A stretch of DNA of 64,000 nucleotides from Mesorhizobium sp. NBSH29. Lineage in GTDB: Bacteria > Pseudomonadota > Alphaproteobacteria > Rhizobiales > Rhizobiaceae. Shown in pieces: positions 52,393-62,883 of the stretch; positions within the stretch are counted from its first letter, which is position 1, and each line of letters begins with the position of its first letter. A program made the position numbers and the translations under genes. The notes below the pieces were generated by a model. The model was given only the letters and a program-made list of their open reading frames with translations, was not told where the DNA came from and made no database searches. The stretch is from NCBI RefSeq assembly GCF_015500055.1, contig NZ_CP045492.1, positions 1,126,501 through 1,190,500 on the forward strand, written 5' to 3'.

Positions 52393-53979
52393 TCAATCCG
52401 GTGCGGCGGGGGGTGCAACCCTGCGACGGATGGAGCGGCGGAGCATGCCGAGATCCGCACCCCCGGTGCCAAAGGCAACCACGAAATAAATCAGCGCTGC
52501 GCCACCGACGAGCACGCCCACCGCGCCGGCCTGAATAGGCAGCGGCGTCGTGGATGCCAGATAAGGCGCCATCGGCACCATGGCAAAATGGATCGCCGCC
52601 GCCATAACGCCCGCCGCGAACACAAGGCGGGGAATGCGGGTCAAAAGCGGACGGTCGGTGCCCCAGTGTCCGCGCTTGACGAGGAAGGCGAGCAGCAGGA
52701 TCGCGTTGATCCAGCCCGCCACTGCAGACGCCACCGCAATGCCCGGCGCGCCCATATCGGGAAACAGCGTAAGCGCGATGGAAATATTCACCACCACCGA
52801 GATCGCGGCAAAGATCATCGGCGTGCGCGTATCTTCACGAGCGAAATAGCCGGGCGTGAACGCCTTGATGAGCACGAAGGCCGGCAGGCCAACACCAAAG
52901 ATGGCGAGAATGGCCGAGACCGTCGGCGTGCTGTTGCCCGCAGCAAACGCGCCACGCTCATAGAGCAGACGCACAATCGGCTCCGACATTACCAGCAGCG
53001 CGGCTGCCGCCGGCAGCGTCAGGAATAGAGTGAACTCCACTGAACGGTTTTGTAGACTGGCCGCTTCCTTCTCGTTGCCTGCTTTTAAGGCCCGCGCCAG
53101 TTCGGGCAACAGAACAATGGCCACCGCAATGCCCACGACGCCGAGCGGCAACTGGTAGACACGGTCTGCATAAGTGAGCGAGGACACCGCGCCATCCTGG
53201 CCGGACGCTATCGCCGTGCCGATCAGCTGGTTGATCTGGGTGATTCCGCCGGTGATGGCAGCGGGAAAGGCAAGCACCAGCAGGCGTTTCACATTGGGTG
53301 TCAGCTTTGGCTTGCGAAAGCCGATTGAAATTCCGGCATGGCGCACAGCCGCCCAGACGATGCCAAGTTGCACGAGCCCGGCAGCGAGCACGCCCCAGGC
53401 CAGCGCATAGCCGACGCGCAACCCGTCATGACCTTCATACCACGCATAGCCCAGCACCATGATCAGGATAATGTTGAGGAACACCGGCGCCACTGCGGCG
53501 GCAAAATAGCGGCGCAAAGAATTCAGCATACCGCTCATCATGGCGCCGAGTGACATACACACCAGATAGGGGAACATGATCGTTGCGAGTGCCTTGGTCA
53601 GCTCGAATTTTTCCGGATCGTCGGTGAAGCCGGGCGCGATGATGGTCGCCACCAGGATTGGCATCGACAGCTGCATAACAATGGTCAGCACCAACAGCAC
53701 CGAAAACAGGACGCCAAACACCTCTTCGGAAAACTTTTTCGCGCCCTGCGTTCCGCCTGCCTCGATTTCTTTGGCAAACAGAGGAACGAAGGCGGCGTTA
53801 AATGCGCCTTCGGCAAACAGCCGGCGAAAGGTGTTGGGAAACTGGAATGCTGCGTTGAAAGCATCGGCAATAGGCCCGGTGCCGAGTGCTGCCGCCATTA
53901 GCATTTCGCGGGTAAAGCCCAGCAGCCGGCTCATCAGCGTGCCGGAGGCGACGGTGGCGAATTTCTTGACCAGGCTCAT
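52393..53979 (-). CDS. murJ: lipid II flippase MurJ
   Basis: This 528-residue MOP-superfamily flippase has about 14 membrane segments and translocates lipid II across the inner membrane. The family opening SGTLMSRLLGFTREMLMAAA, then FRRLFAEGAFNAAFVPLF with the functional Arg residues, is near residues 18 and 50. The C-terminal part carries PGYFAREDTRTPMIFA. ATG 53979 is chosen; a longer frame to 54084 would overlap glnD. It follows glnD by 31 bases, the conserved rhizobial glnD-murJ order. Confidence 0.94.
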   Translation of the reverse strand: MSLVKKFATVASGTLMSRLLGFTREMLMAAALGTGPIADAFNAAFQFPNTFRRLFAEGAFNAAFVPLFAKEIEAGGTQGAKKFSEEVFGVLFSVLLVLTIVMQLSMPILVATIIAPGFTDDPEKFELTKALATIMFPYLVCMSLGAMMSGMLNSLRRYFAAAVAPVFLNIILIMVLGYAWYEGHDGLRVGYALAWGVLAAGLVQLGIVWAAVRHAGISIGFRKPKLTPNVKRLLVLAFPAAITGGITQINQLIGTAIASGQDGAVSSLTYADRVYQLPLGVVGIAVAIVLLPELARALKAGNEKEAASLQNRSVEFTLFLTLPAAAALLVMSEPIVRLLYERGAFAAGNSTPTVSAILAIFGVGLPAFVLIKAFTPGYFAREDTRTPMIFAAISVVVNISIALTLFPDMGAPGIAVASAVAGWINAILLLAFLVKRGHWGTDRPLLTRIPRLVFAAGVMAAAIHFAMVPMAPYLASTTPLPIQAGAVGVLVGGAALIYFVVAFGTGGADLGMLRRSIRRRVAPPAAPD

Positions 53980-54010
53980 GGGTGCCTTCGTGAAATGTGT
54001 GGCATGATTT

Positions 54011-56824
54011 TCATTCTGCCGCGGCAGCAGTCGAGGTTCGGGCTTTGGCTGTGCGCGCTGCAGCGGGCCCCAGGAGCGTGACAAGCAACGCCTTGCGGAT
54101 CGTATCGAGCCGGGCAGGACTGACGATCTTCTGGCCGGTCAAGTCCGTGAGATAAAATGTGTCGACGACCTTCTCGCCAAAGGTGGTGATGTGGGCTGAA
54201 GCGATATCGAGCGACAGGTCGGAAAGCGCACCGGTGATTTCCGACAACAGTCCGGGGCGGTCGAGGCCGGATACTTCCACCACTGAAAACCGGTTAGACA
54301 ACGTGTTGCGGATTTCGGCACGGGGCTTGATACGGAATGTCCTGGCGCCGCGCCGGGGCTTCGTGCGTTTGGCGATCATCTCGGGCAGCCAGGTCCGGCC
54401 TGACAAAACTTCCTCGATCAGCTTGCCGACGCGCTCGGCGCGCCGCCGCTCATCATCATCGCGGTCAAACTCGCGATTGATAAGGATCGTATCCAGCGCC
54501 CGCCCGTCCGACGTGGTGAAAATCTGTGCGTCGACGATATTGGCACCAGCGGCAGAACAGGCGCCGGTGATGACCGACAGCAGGCGCGGGTGATCCTGTG
54601 CCAGTACAGTAATTTCGGTGACTGCCTCGAATTCATGCATCTTGACCATGGTCGCAAGGCGATGGCCGGCTTTGTCGGCATCATGGATAAATCCGGCATG
54701 GCGAACCTGGTCAGAGAGGTCGACGGTCAGAAGATAGTTTTCATAGTGCAGCCCAACGATGCGCTTGCGCTCGGCCTCGGTCCAGTCGGCCAGCGCTTCG
54801 GCAAGATGCTCGCGCGCCACGGTAATCCGCTCGGCCCGGGTCACTTCCGAGAAGCCGCCGGTCAGCAAAAGCTCGGTCTCGTAATAGAGCGTACGCAGCA
54901 ATTGCCCTTTCCAGCCGTTCCATACGCCGGGACCCACACCGCGAATGTCGCAAACGGTAAGGATCAGCAAAAGCTTCAGCCGCTCCACTGATTGCACGAT
55001 GTCGGCAAAGTCCTCGATAGTCTTGCGGTCGTTGAGGTCGCGCGTCTGCGCGGTCATCGACATCACCAGGTGATTTTCCACCAGCCAGGCCACCATCTCA
55101 CTGTCAGTGCGCGACAGGCCCATATGCGGGCAAATGCGCCGTGCGATTTTTGCACCGGCTTCCGAATGGTCCTGCGGCCTGCCTTTGGCGATATCGTGCA
55201 GAAGCACGGCAACATAGAGCACCTCGCGCTGATGCCGCACCTCGCCGATGAGGCGGTGGGAAAGTGGGTGGACCTTTTCACCGTCGCCGCGCTCGATCTC
55301 CGATAGCACGTCGATGCAGCGCAAAAGATGTTCGTCGACAGTGTAGTGGTGATACATGTTGAATTGCATCATCGCGACAATCTTGCCGAAATCGAGAATG
55401 AGCCTGCCGAGTAGGCCCGCTTCATTCATGCGTCTGAGATTGAGCTCCGGCTTGCGGTCGGAGGTCAGGATATCCATGAACAGGCGGTTGGCTTCCTTGT
55501 TGCGCCGGAGGTTGCGCTCGACGAGCTTCAGCGACCGAGTGACCAGCTTCAACGCGTCGGGGTGATACTCCAGCCCGTGCTTGTCTGCAAACCAGAACAG
55601 GCGCACCAGATTAACCGGGTCTCGTTCGAACACACCCTCATCGGCGATGTTGATGCGGTCATTGTCGATGATGAAATCGCTGGTGCCGGCAAGTTTTCGA
55701 CGCCTCCGTGTGAAGGTGGAAAAAAGGCGGTTAAAGCCCGAGACATGGCTTGCCTGTTCTTCCTCAAGCGCGGCGCAGAAAATGCGCGTCAAATCGCCGA
55801 CATCCTTGGCGACAAGGAAATAGTGCTTCATGAAACGCTCGACCGCTGACAGGCCCGGGTGGCTCTTGTAACCCAGCCGCTCGGCAATCTCGCGCTGAAT
55901 GTCGAAATGCAGCCGCTCTTCAGGCTTGCCGGTGAGAAAATGCATATGGCATCGTACAGCCCACAAGAAGTCCTCAGCCTTCAAAAACTGCTTGAACTCC
56001 TCGCGCGTGAAAACCCCTTGTGCCACTAGTTCGCCGACCGAACGTTCGCGGTAGAAATATTTGCCGATCCAGAACAAGGTCTGAAGGTCACGCAGACCAC
56101 CCTTGCCGTCTTTTACGTTGGGTTCGACGCGGTAGCGGCTTTCACCTTTGCGGCGGTGACGTTCATCACGCTCGGCGAGTTTGGCCTGTGCATATTCAGC
56201 GCCCGTATCCTTGACTACCTCTTCATCGAAGCGGTTGATGAGATCATCGAACAGTTTTTTGTCGCCCCGCACGAACCGCGCTTCCAGAACGGCAGTCCGG
56301 ATGGTCATATCGGAGCGTGACAGGCGCAGGCATTCGTCCGTGTTGCGGGTGGCGTGGCCAACCTTAAGCCCCATGTCCCACAGCATATAGAGCATGTATT
56401 CGATAATCTGCTCACCCCAGGGCGTCTGCTTGTAGGGGAGGAGGAACAGCAGGTCGATGTCTGACCCCGGCGCCAGCGTGCCCCGGCCATAACCGCCAAC
56501 TGCCACAACCGCCATGCGCTCGGCAGAAGACGGGTTTTTCGAGCGATAGACATGCGTTGTAGCAAAATTGTAGAGAGCTTTGATCACCTCATCCATCAGA
56601 TGCGAAAGACGTTGAGCGCAGGCTGCGCCACTGCCATCGTCATGCAGCATTGCCTCGGCAACAGTCCGCCCATCGGAAATTCTTTGCTTGAAAATATCGA
56701 GCGCCTGCGCCCGCACCGTGTCGGACGCGCCGTCACCGCCGGATTTTTCCGTCAGCCCGCTGAGTGCGCTTCGCAAGGCGTCACCGTCGATCAGTTCATC
56801 GAATTTGAGAGGAGTTTTCGCCAT
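54011..56824 (-). CDS. glnD: bifunctional uridylyltransferase/uridylyl-removing enzyme
   Basis: This 937-residue nitrogen sensor adds or removes UMP on PII proteins according to glutamine level. The nucleotidyltransferase site is [20 protein letters not shown] near residue 108. The HD hydrolase domain has [17 protein letters not shown] and [19 protein letters not shown] around 510-560. Two C-terminal ACT domains bind glutamine ([19 protein letters not shown] and [19 protein letters not shown]). The length is normal for alphaproteobacteria. It is divergent from the Hsp70-like gene over 179 bases. Confidence 0.96.
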   Translation of the reverse strand: MAKTPLKFDELIDGDALRSALSGLTEKSGGDGASDTVRAQALDIFKQRISDGRTVAEAMLHDDGSGAACAQRLSHLMDEVIKALYNFATTHVYRSKNPSSAERMAVVAVGGYGRGTLAPGSDIDLLFLLPYKQTPWGEQIIEYMLYMLWDMGLKVGHATRNTDECLRLSRSDMTIRTAVLEARFVRGDKKLFDDLINRFDEEVVKDTGAEYAQAKLAERDERHRRKGESRYRVEPNVKDGKGGLRDLQTLFWIGKYFYRERSVGELVAQGVFTREEFKQFLKAEDFLWAVRCHMHFLTGKPEERLHFDIQREIAERLGYKSHPGLSAVERFMKHYFLVAKDVGDLTRIFCAALEEEQASHVSGFNRLFSTFTRRRRKLAGTSDFIIDNDRINIADEGVFERDPVNLVRLFWFADKHGLEYHPDALKLVTRSLKLVERNLRRNKEANRLFMDILTSDRKPELNLRRMNEAGLLGRLILDFGKIVAMMQFNMYHHYTVDEHLLRCIDVLSEIERGDGEKVHPLSHRLIGEVRHQREVLYVAVLLHDIAKGRPQDHSEAGAKIARRICPHMGLSRTDSEMVAWLVENHLVMSMTAQTRDLNDRKTIEDFADIVQSVERLKLLLILTVCDIRGVGPGVWNGWKGQLLRTLYYETELLLTGGFSEVTRAERITVAREHLAEALADWTEAERKRIVGLHYENYLLTVDLSDQVRHAGFIHDADKAGHRLATMVKMHEFEAVTEITVLAQDHPRLLSVITGACSAAGANIVDAQIFTTSDGRALDTILINREFDRDDDERRRAERVGKLIEEVLSGRTWLPEMIAKRTKPRRGARTFRIKPRAEIRNTLSNRFSVVEVSGLDRPGLLSEITGALSDLSLDIASAHITTFGEKVVDTFYLTDLTGQKIVSPARLDTIRKALLVTLLGPAAARTAKARTSTAAAAE

Positions 56825-57003
56825 CAGTCACTGGTGAATTTCATTGGGCCGGGTCTATAGCGCGTTTTTGCTCGTCTGGGTATGGCGGCATTGCTGCCGA
56901 TTTTGCCTCGCGCAAGCCTCGACATTGCAACCCAAATTGTGTACCCGCACCCCTCCCCGCAAAGGGGTTCGCACGTTTCAGCAATCATACAAAAGGACAG
57001 ACC

Positions 57004-58263
57004 ATGCGACCGGTCAGCGGCGGCATCGATTTTGGCACGTCCAATTCCACAGTGGGCGTCATGACAAATGGCAAGCCGAGGCTCGTGGCGCTGGAAGGCG
57101 CTGAGCCGACTTTGCCCAGTGCCGTCTTCTTCAATTTCGAAAATAACACGACCTGTTTTGGCCGCAAAGCGATCGCCAGCTATGCTGGAAATGTGGAGGG
57201 CCGCCTGCTGCGTGCGCTGAAGAGCGTGCTTGGCACATCTTTGATGGCAGATAAGACCCGCATCAAGGCGCGCTCCATCGCCTTCACGGAGATTATCGGC
57301 TCGTTTCTCGAACATCTGAAATCTGCGCTTGATCGCAACGTCGGTCAGCCGGTCGAACATGTGGTGCTTGGTCGACCAGTTCGCTTTGTCGATCAAGATG
57401 ATACCGCTGACCAAAGCGCCCAGGATGCTCTGGAACAGGCCGCGCGCAAGCTCGGTTTTCGCAACATCGAGTTTCAGTTCGAACCCATCGCCGCAGCCCT
57501 CGACTACGAGCAGAGCGTTTCGCGCGAAGAGCTGGCGCTGATCATCGACATTGGCGGCGGTACATCGGATTTTTCAATCGTACGCGTCTCGCCTGAGCGT
57601 GCCGCCACCAGCGATCGCAAGGATGACATCCTTGCCTCCAGCGGTGTGCATATTGGCGGTACCGACTTCGACCGGCTTTTCTCGATTTCGCAGATTATGC
57701 CGCATCTCGGCTACCTGTCGCCCACCAAGGACGGCAAACGTAACCTGCCCGCAGGCTATTTTATCGATCTTGCCACATGGCCACGCATCAACCTGCTTTA
57801 CACGACCAAGGCCAAGAACGATCTGAGATCCATCCGCTTCGAGGCAGCCCGACCTGATCTGGTGGAACGCTTGATGGATATTGTTGAGCACAAGCAGGGT
57901 CACGCGCTGGCCGGTGAAGTGGAACGTTCCAAGATAGACCTGACAGATCAGGATGCCGCGCGCATGGCACTCACCCTGACAGATGAGGTGCTGGACATCG
58001 CGCTCACGCGTCAGGGCTTCGACGACTCAATTGAGCGCGCAGTTACCACCATTTCGCAAACCATCACCGCCACCTTGGCAGATGCAGGCGTCGATGCCTC
58101 GCGTATTACCACCTTGTTCCTGACAGGCGGCTCGACATCCGTGCCGCTTCTGAAGGAGACTGTGCTTGCCATGTTCCCCGGTGTAAATGTTGTCGCGGGT
58201 GATATGTTCGGCAGTGTCGGGCTTGGCTTGGCGCTTGATGCCCAGCGTAAATTCGGCGCTTGA
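57004..58263 (+). CDS. Hsp70-family protein, YegD type
   Basis: This is a 419-residue actin/Hsp70-fold ATPase lacking the substrate-binding lid of DnaK. The phosphate-1 loop is GIDFGTSNSTVGVMTNGK, phosphate-2 is LIIDIGGGTSDFSIVRV near 180, and the adenosine site is TTLFLTGGSTSVPLL near 375. These match the YegD branch, single-domain relatives of DnaK of uncertain role in envelope or stress functions. AAAGGAC precedes the ATG. The Rsm22-like gene follows after 24 bases and may be cotranscribed. Confidence 0.88.
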   Translation: MRPVSGGIDFGTSNSTVGVMTNGKPRLVALEGAEPTLPSAVFFNFENNTTCFGRKAIASYAGNVEGRLLRALKSVLGTSLMADKTRIKARSIAFTEIIGSFLEHLKSALDRNVGQPVEHVVLGRPVRFVDQDDTADQSAQDALEQAARKLGFRNIEFQFEPIAAALDYEQSVSREELALIIDIGGGTSDFSIVRVSPERAATSDRKDDILASSGVHIGGTDFDRLFSISQIMPHLGYLSPTKDGKRNLPAGYFIDLATWPRINLLYTTKAKNDLRSIRFEAARPDLVERLMDIVEHKQGHALAGEVERSKIDLTDQDAARMALTLTDEVLDIALTRQGFDDSIERAVTTISQTITATLADAGVDASRITTLFLTGGSTSVPLLKETVLAMFPGVNVVAGDMFGSVGLGLALDAQRKFGA

Positions 58264-58287
58264 TCACGAGAGGCGGGGGGCTGACAA

Positions 58288-59262
58288 TTGGAACTTCCGC
58301 CGCTCCTTAGGCAGGCCGTGGACAAGGAACTGGACGGTGTGCCGCTTGCGGATCTGAAGCGGGCATCGGACACGCTATCACGCCGCTATCGGGGTGAAGT
58401 TCGCGACGGTCGGCTGCATCTGTCAGATAAGCTTGCAGCCCATGCCTATCTGGCAGCGCGTCTTCCGGCCACCTACGCCGCCGTGCGTGCCAGCCTTGCT
58501 GCGGCATCAAAAATGCGCCCAGATTTTGTACCCCGCACCCTCCTCGACATAGGCTCCGGCCCCGGCACAGCGCTGTGGGCTGTACAGGATTGTTTCGAGA
58601 CGTTGGATAGCGCCACTTTGGTTGAGACAAGCCCTGCCATACGGGCCATGGGCGAGGCGTTGTCAGTCCATACAGCACTTGCCAGTCTCCAATGGGTTTC
58701 AGGCGACATTGCCAAAGGCCTGCCTCCGCTCCCTCGTGCGGATCTGGTAACGCTCGCCTATGTTCTGGATGAGCTGACGGATCAGGCATTGGCGCCTCTG
58801 ATCGAGCTTTTATGGGCGCAGACACAAGGCATGCTCTTGGTTGTCGAGCCCGGCACGCCCGCCGGCTGGCAGCGCGTTCTGGCCGCGCGCCAGGTGCTGC
58901 TTGCCGCCGGCGCACAGATTGCCGCGCCTTGCGCGCATCATTCGGCATGTCCAGTGACCGCGCCTGACTGGTGCCACTTCTCACGGCGCGTGGCCCGCTC
59001 ACGTTTGCACCGTCAGACCAAAAGTGCCGAAGTGCCGTGGGAGGATGAGAAGTATATTTTTCTCGCTGCCACTCGACTCCCTGAAGCGGGTGCATCAGCC
59101 GCGCGCGTCCTGGCACCACCGCAGGGTTCAAGCGGAATGGTTCGGCTGAAACTCTGCCAGCCGGATGGCTCGCTTGACCAGCGGGTTGTGACCCGTCGTG
59201 AAGGACAGGCATTCAAATCCGCCAGCCGGCTCGATTGGGGGGATGTCTGGCAAAAAAGTTAG
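58288..59262 (+). CDS. Rsm22-like ribosomal small-subunit methyltransferase
   Basis: This 324-residue protein has a SAM-binding motif TLLDIGSGPGTALWAV near residue 90. VTLAYVLDELTDQAL follows, and a cysteine cluster CAHHSACPVTAPDWCHFSRR near 210-230 likely binds a [4Fe-4S] cluster, as reported for mitochondrial Rsm22/METTL17. LHRQTKSAEVPWEDEKY is another family signature. The start is TTG 58288, nine bases after a run of six G residues, since no ATG is available. It lies just after the Hsp70-like gene. The methylation target is not known. Confidence 0.85.
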   Translation: MELPPLLRQAVDKELDGVPLADLKRASDTLSRRYRGEVRDGRLHLSDKLAAHAYLAARLPATYAAVRASLAAASKMRPDFVPRTLLDIGSGPGTALWAVQDCFETLDSATLVETSPAIRAMGEALSVHTALASLQWVSGDIAKGLPPLPRADLVTLAYVLDELTDQALAPLIELLWAQTQGMLLVVEPGTPAGWQRVLAARQVLLAAGAQIAAPCAHHSACPVTAPDWCHFSRRVARSRLHRQTKSAEVPWEDEKYIFLAATRLPEAGASAARVLAPPQGSSGMVRLKLCQPDGSLDQRVVTRREGQAFKSASRLDWGDVWQKS

Positions 59263-59373
59263 CGGGCACGCGGCCACAACCCGCAAACCCTTGCCGCTGC
59301 CAAACTTTTAACACCATTCATAAACTTCTGCCTGTCATGGTCCGGCAAAGCATACTGCAATGCATGGTGAATA

Positions 59374-60723
59374 ATGCACACGTTGTTTGGCGCCGGCCAA
59401 AACAGCAGCGAAAACCAGGATCTGGCCTATACGGATCCGCTGACTGGCCTCGGAAATCAAAGACGGTTCTTCGATAAGGTCAATCGCCTTATCAGCGACA
59501 GGTCGGAAGACCCGGCGCCCTTTACCGTGGGTATCATCGACCTTGACGGTTTCAAGCCCATCAACGACCTTTTCGGCCATAAGGCGGGCGACGATATCCT
59601 GATCCAGGTAGCACTTCGCCTGCGGGCTGCGATGGACGGACATTCGGCGGTGACGCGCATCGGTGCCGATGAATTCGCCTTTCTCTACCCTATGGTGTTC
59701 AGCGAGGAAGCGGCGGCTGAAAAAGCTCGCATGCTGATCGAGATTCTCTCTGCTCCTTACGATGTGGGAGAACGCACCGCGCGGCTTTCGGCCTCAGTCG
59801 GCTGCGCACTCTATTATTCCGGCGATGAGACGACCGAGATATTGCTGCACAAATCCGAAACTGCGCTTTACCAAGCCAAGCGGGCGGGTCGCGGACAGGT
59901 TGTAGTCTATACGCGCGAGATGGAAGAAGCCGCCACCCGCGTCACCCGCATCGAGCAGGCGTTGCGCCGCGCGGTTTCGGCAGGTGAAGTCGAGCCGTAT
60001 TTTCAGCCGATCGTCGACCTAAAGAGCCGTGAAGTGATCGGTTTCGAAGCGTTGGCCCGCTGGACGGATCGTGACCTTGGCCCCATTTCTCCGGTGAAAT
60101 TTATCCCCATCGCCGAAGAGCGTGGCATCATTGGACCGCTCTCGCAGTTGGTGCTGCGCAAAGCCACCGAAGCAGCCCGCAACTGGCCGGAACATCTGTT
60201 CCTCTCGTTCAACCTGTCTCCTTCGCAACTGGTCGACCAGAACACCGGCCTGCACATTCTTGCAATCCTGCACCGCACCGGCTTTGACCCGCGCAGGCTG
60301 GAAATCGAAATTACCGAAACCGGCTTGATGGGCGATCCTGTGTCGGCAGAAAAGATCGTTGCCGATCTGCGCCGTGTCGGCATCAGAGTCTCTCTTGATG
60401 ATTTTGGCACAGGCCAATCCTCGCTCGGCCGGTTGCGCGAATTTCATTTCGACAAGTTGAAGATTGATCGCGCTTTCGTGTCATCCATTCTGGACGACCG
60501 CCCGTCTGAACACATTATCCGGGCAATCTTGGCCATGTGCGAGGGGCTTGGCATGGATGTCGTCGCCGAAGGCATAGAGGAAGAAGCGCAGGCCGAGCGG
60601 CTCATCGAATTTGGCTGCGCCGGTGGCCAGGGCTATCTATTCGGGAAGCCCGCTGATGCCGACGCAACGCTAGGCTATCTGCGCGACCAGTTCCGCGGCG
60701 CTATGCGCGCGAAGGCGTTCTGA
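59374..60723 (+). CDS. GGDEF-EAL cyclic-di-GMP protein
   Basis: This 449-residue cytoplasmic protein has a GGDEF domain in residues 10-185 and an EAL domain in 200-445. The cyclase signature reads RIGADEFAFLYP, so the second Gly is Ala and diguanylate cyclase activity may be weak or lost. In the EAL part the key residues are intact: FEALARW, VSLDDFGTGQSSLGRL and KIDRAFV, followed by VVAEGIEEEAQ. Net phosphodiesterase activity is therefore likely. No sensor domain or membrane segment is seen. It ends two bases before the convergent Lrp-domain gene. Confidence 0.9.
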   Translation: MHTLFGAGQNSSENQDLAYTDPLTGLGNQRRFFDKVNRLISDRSEDPAPFTVGIIDLDGFKPINDLFGHKAGDDILIQVALRLRAAMDGHSAVTRIGADEFAFLYPMVFSEEAAAEKARMLIEILSAPYDVGERTARLSASVGCALYYSGDETTEILLHKSETALYQAKRAGRGQVVVYTREMEEAATRVTRIEQALRRAVSAGEVEPYFQPIVDLKSREVIGFEALARWTDRDLGPISPVKFIPIAEERGIIGPLSQLVLRKATEAARNWPEHLFLSFNLSPSQLVDQNTGLHILAILHRTGFDPRRLEIEITETGLMGDPVSAEKIVADLRRVGIRVSLDDFGTGQSSLGRLREFHFDKLKIDRAFVSSILDDRPSEHIIRAILAMCEGLGMDVVAEGIEEEAQAERLIEFGCAGGQGYLFGKPADADATLGYLRDQFRGAMRAKAF

Positions 60724-60725
60724 TT

Positions 60726-60962
60726 TCAGAACGCTTTGAACGTCAGGGTTGTCAGTGACCGGACGATGCCCGGCACATTGGCAACATTATCGTTGATGAA
60801 TGTGCCGATATCCACATCTGCATCGACGTAGATCTTCATCAGCAGGTCATAGTCTCCGCTTGTCGAATATAGCTCCGACGCCACCTCGCGTTCGTACAGC
60901 GCACTGGCAACCTCATAGGTTTTCCCGGGTTGGCATTGAAGTTGAACAAAAACTGCACGCAT
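60726..60962 (-). CDS. stand-alone Lrp/AsnC effector-binding domain protein
   Basis: This 78-residue protein matches only the RAM (regulation of amino acid metabolism) half of Lrp/AsnC proteins: MRAVFVQLQCQPGKTYEVA, YSTSGDYDLLMKIYVD and NVPGIVRSLTTLTF. There is no helix-turn-helix and no room for one upstream, so it is a single-domain member that would form dimers or octamers and bind a small ligand. Such proteins can modulate full-length regulators. ATG 60962 has AGG eight bases upstream. Confidence 0.85.
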   Translation of the reverse strand: MRAVFVQLQCQPGKTYEVASALYEREVASELYSTSGDYDLLMKIYVDADVDIGTFINDNVANVPGIVRSLTTLTFKAF

Positions 60963-61310
60963 AGATTGCCTCACAAAAAGGGTGCAGCCGAGATTAGATC
61001 AACCGGCGCGCCTCATCCCGCTGCTTTTGGCCATATCCGCCCGCCTGTCAACTCGCTCAATGGCAGCTGAACGTCAGGAGACTTTCGCCCGGGCGCTGAA
61101 TATCAGCACCGTTGGAAGCCGGGAGTTCGGGCGTCGCGTGATCAATGCTGGCTAACCGTAGCAGAAGTGCACCAATCGAAAACGAAGCGTATGCCTTGCA
61201 GTTGGACGCCTTTTCGTCCAGGAATTCCGGCATGACGAACCGGGCATTTTCCCGGCGTCTAGAATCAAGGCGGGCTGCCATAGGCGCCGGCCACCCGGAA
61301 AGATCCGACA
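60963..61310. other. divergent intergenic region
   Basis: These 348 bases separate the leftward Lrp-domain gene and the rightward MATE gene. A leftward 58-codon frame (61057-61233) has protein-like sequence such as FSIGALLLRLASIDHA, but no ribosome site or family match; I treat it as unlikely. Nothing else stands out. Confidence 0.4.
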
Positions 61311-62708
61311 ATGTCTTCGATCCAGACCGGCGTAAGGGCGCCGGAAAGTCTATGGCGCCGCGAATTGCGCGCAATGATTGCTTTGAGCTGGCCGATGGTG
61401 ATGACCAACCTCGCCCAGATCGCCATGAATGCGACTGACGTGATGATGATGGGCCGGATCGGTCCAGACACGTTGGCGGCGGGGTCGCTTGGTTCCAACC
61501 TCTATTTTGCGCCGCTGATCTTCGGGCTAGGCCTGATGCTGGCGACCTCTCCAATGATGGCCACCGAGCTTGGTCGTCGCCGTAATTCGGTGCGCGACCT
61601 GCGCCGCACCGTGCGCCAGGGCCTTTGGGTCGCCATTCTGGTGTCCATCCCGATATGGCTGTTGTTGTGGAATACCGAGAGTATCCTTCTATGGATGGGG
61701 CAAGAGCCTAATCTGGCGCGGGACGCAGAGCTGTATGTGCGCTGGCTGCAATGGGCGGTGTTGCCGTTCTACGGATATATCGTGCTGCGGTCCTTCATTT
61801 CGGCGCTGGAACGACCCGCCTGGGCGCTGGCAATCATGTTTGTAGCGGTCATCTTCAATATGCTGTGCAACTGGGGTTTGATGTTCGGCAATTTTGGCCT
61901 GCCGGCCTTCGGCATTGCCGGAGCCGGCATGGCCACCACCCTGTCCAGCATGCTGATGTTTATCGGTCTTGCAATTGTCGTTTCGGTCGAAAAGAAGTTT
62001 CGACGCTACCGCCTGTTCGGTCGCTTCTGGCGCGCTGACTGGCCGCGCTTTCGTATGCTCTGGCGACTGGGCGCGCCGATTGCCGGAATCTTGGCCTTCG
62101 AGGTGACCATTTTCAACGCTGCTGCGCTGCTCATGGGCCTGATAGATGCGGCCTCCCTGGCAGCCCATGCCATCGCCATCCAGATTGCCTCTGTCACTTT
62201 CATGGTGCCGATGGGCGTTGCGCAGGCTGTCACCGTCCGTGTCGGCCTTGCCTATGGCGCCAAAAACCCCGACGGAATCAGCCGCGCTGGCTGGACCGGA
62301 TACGCCATCAGTGTCGGCTTCATGACGGTGATGGCTCTGGTGATGGTGCTGTTCCCGCACGCGCTCATAGGCGCTTTCATCGACCTCAATAATCCCGTCA
62401 ACACTGCGGTGATCGGGCTTGCGGCAACCTTTCTGTTTTACGCAGCGCTGTTCCAGATAGTGGACGGTATGCAGGCGGTTGCATCAGGCATGTTGCGCGG
62501 CCTGCACGATACTAAAATGCCAATGGTTCTGGCAGCTATTGGCTACTGGGGCGTCGGCCTGCCGCTCGGCGTCGTGCTTGCATTCCATTTCGACCTCAAG
62601 GGAAGCGGAATCTGGATTGGCCTTTCGGTCGGGCTGGCGGTGGTGGCGGTGCTGCTGCAATACCGCTGGCTGCGCCGCGACAGGCTTGGGCTGACTCGAA
62701 ACCATTAG
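61311..62708 (+). CDS. MATE-family multidrug/Na+ antiporter (NorM type)
   Basis: This 465-residue inner-membrane transporter of the MOP superfamily has 12 membrane segments in two repeats. Landmarks are LSWPMVMTNLAQIAMNATDV, the MMMGRIGPDTLAAGSLGS turn and GIAGAGMATTLSSMLMF in the first half. VTVRVGLAYGAKNPDG and RGLHDTKMPMVLA are in the second. NorM proteins expel cationic dyes and fluoroquinolones in exchange for Na+ or H+. GGAAAG lies upstream of the ATG. The true substrate is unknown. Confidence 0.9.
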   Translation: MSSIQTGVRAPESLWRRELRAMIALSWPMVMTNLAQIAMNATDVMMMGRIGPDTLAAGSLGSNLYFAPLIFGLGLMLATSPMMATELGRRRNSVRDLRRTVRQGLWVAILVSIPIWLLLWNTESILLWMGQEPNLARDAELYVRWLQWAVLPFYGYIVLRSFISALERPAWALAIMFVAVIFNMLCNWGLMFGNFGLPAFGIAGAGMATTLSSMLMFIGLAIVVSVEKKFRRYRLFGRFWRADWPRFRMLWRLGAPIAGILAFEVTIFNAAALLMGLIDAASLAAHAIAIQIASVTFMVPMGVAQAVTVRVGLAYGAKNPDGISRAGWTGYAISVGFMTVMALVMVLFPHALIGAFIDLNNPVNTAVIGLAATFLFYAALFQIVDGMQAVASGMLRGLHDTKMPMVLAAIGYWGVGLPLGVVLAFHFDLKGSGIWIGLSVGLAVVAVLLQYRWLRRDRLGLTRNH

Positions 62709-62883
62709 CAGGCCTTGCATCACCGACAAAAATCAAGCGCCCTCACTGCCGGATCTATATCAGGCATTGAACCACGACCACTCATTGTGCCAGCATTCTC
62801 AAGCGACAAGCGTCGATCCGAATTCGATGCTATAGGCGCATGGCCGCGCGGCGCGCGGCGGAAGCTTGGAGGCAGACGATCAT

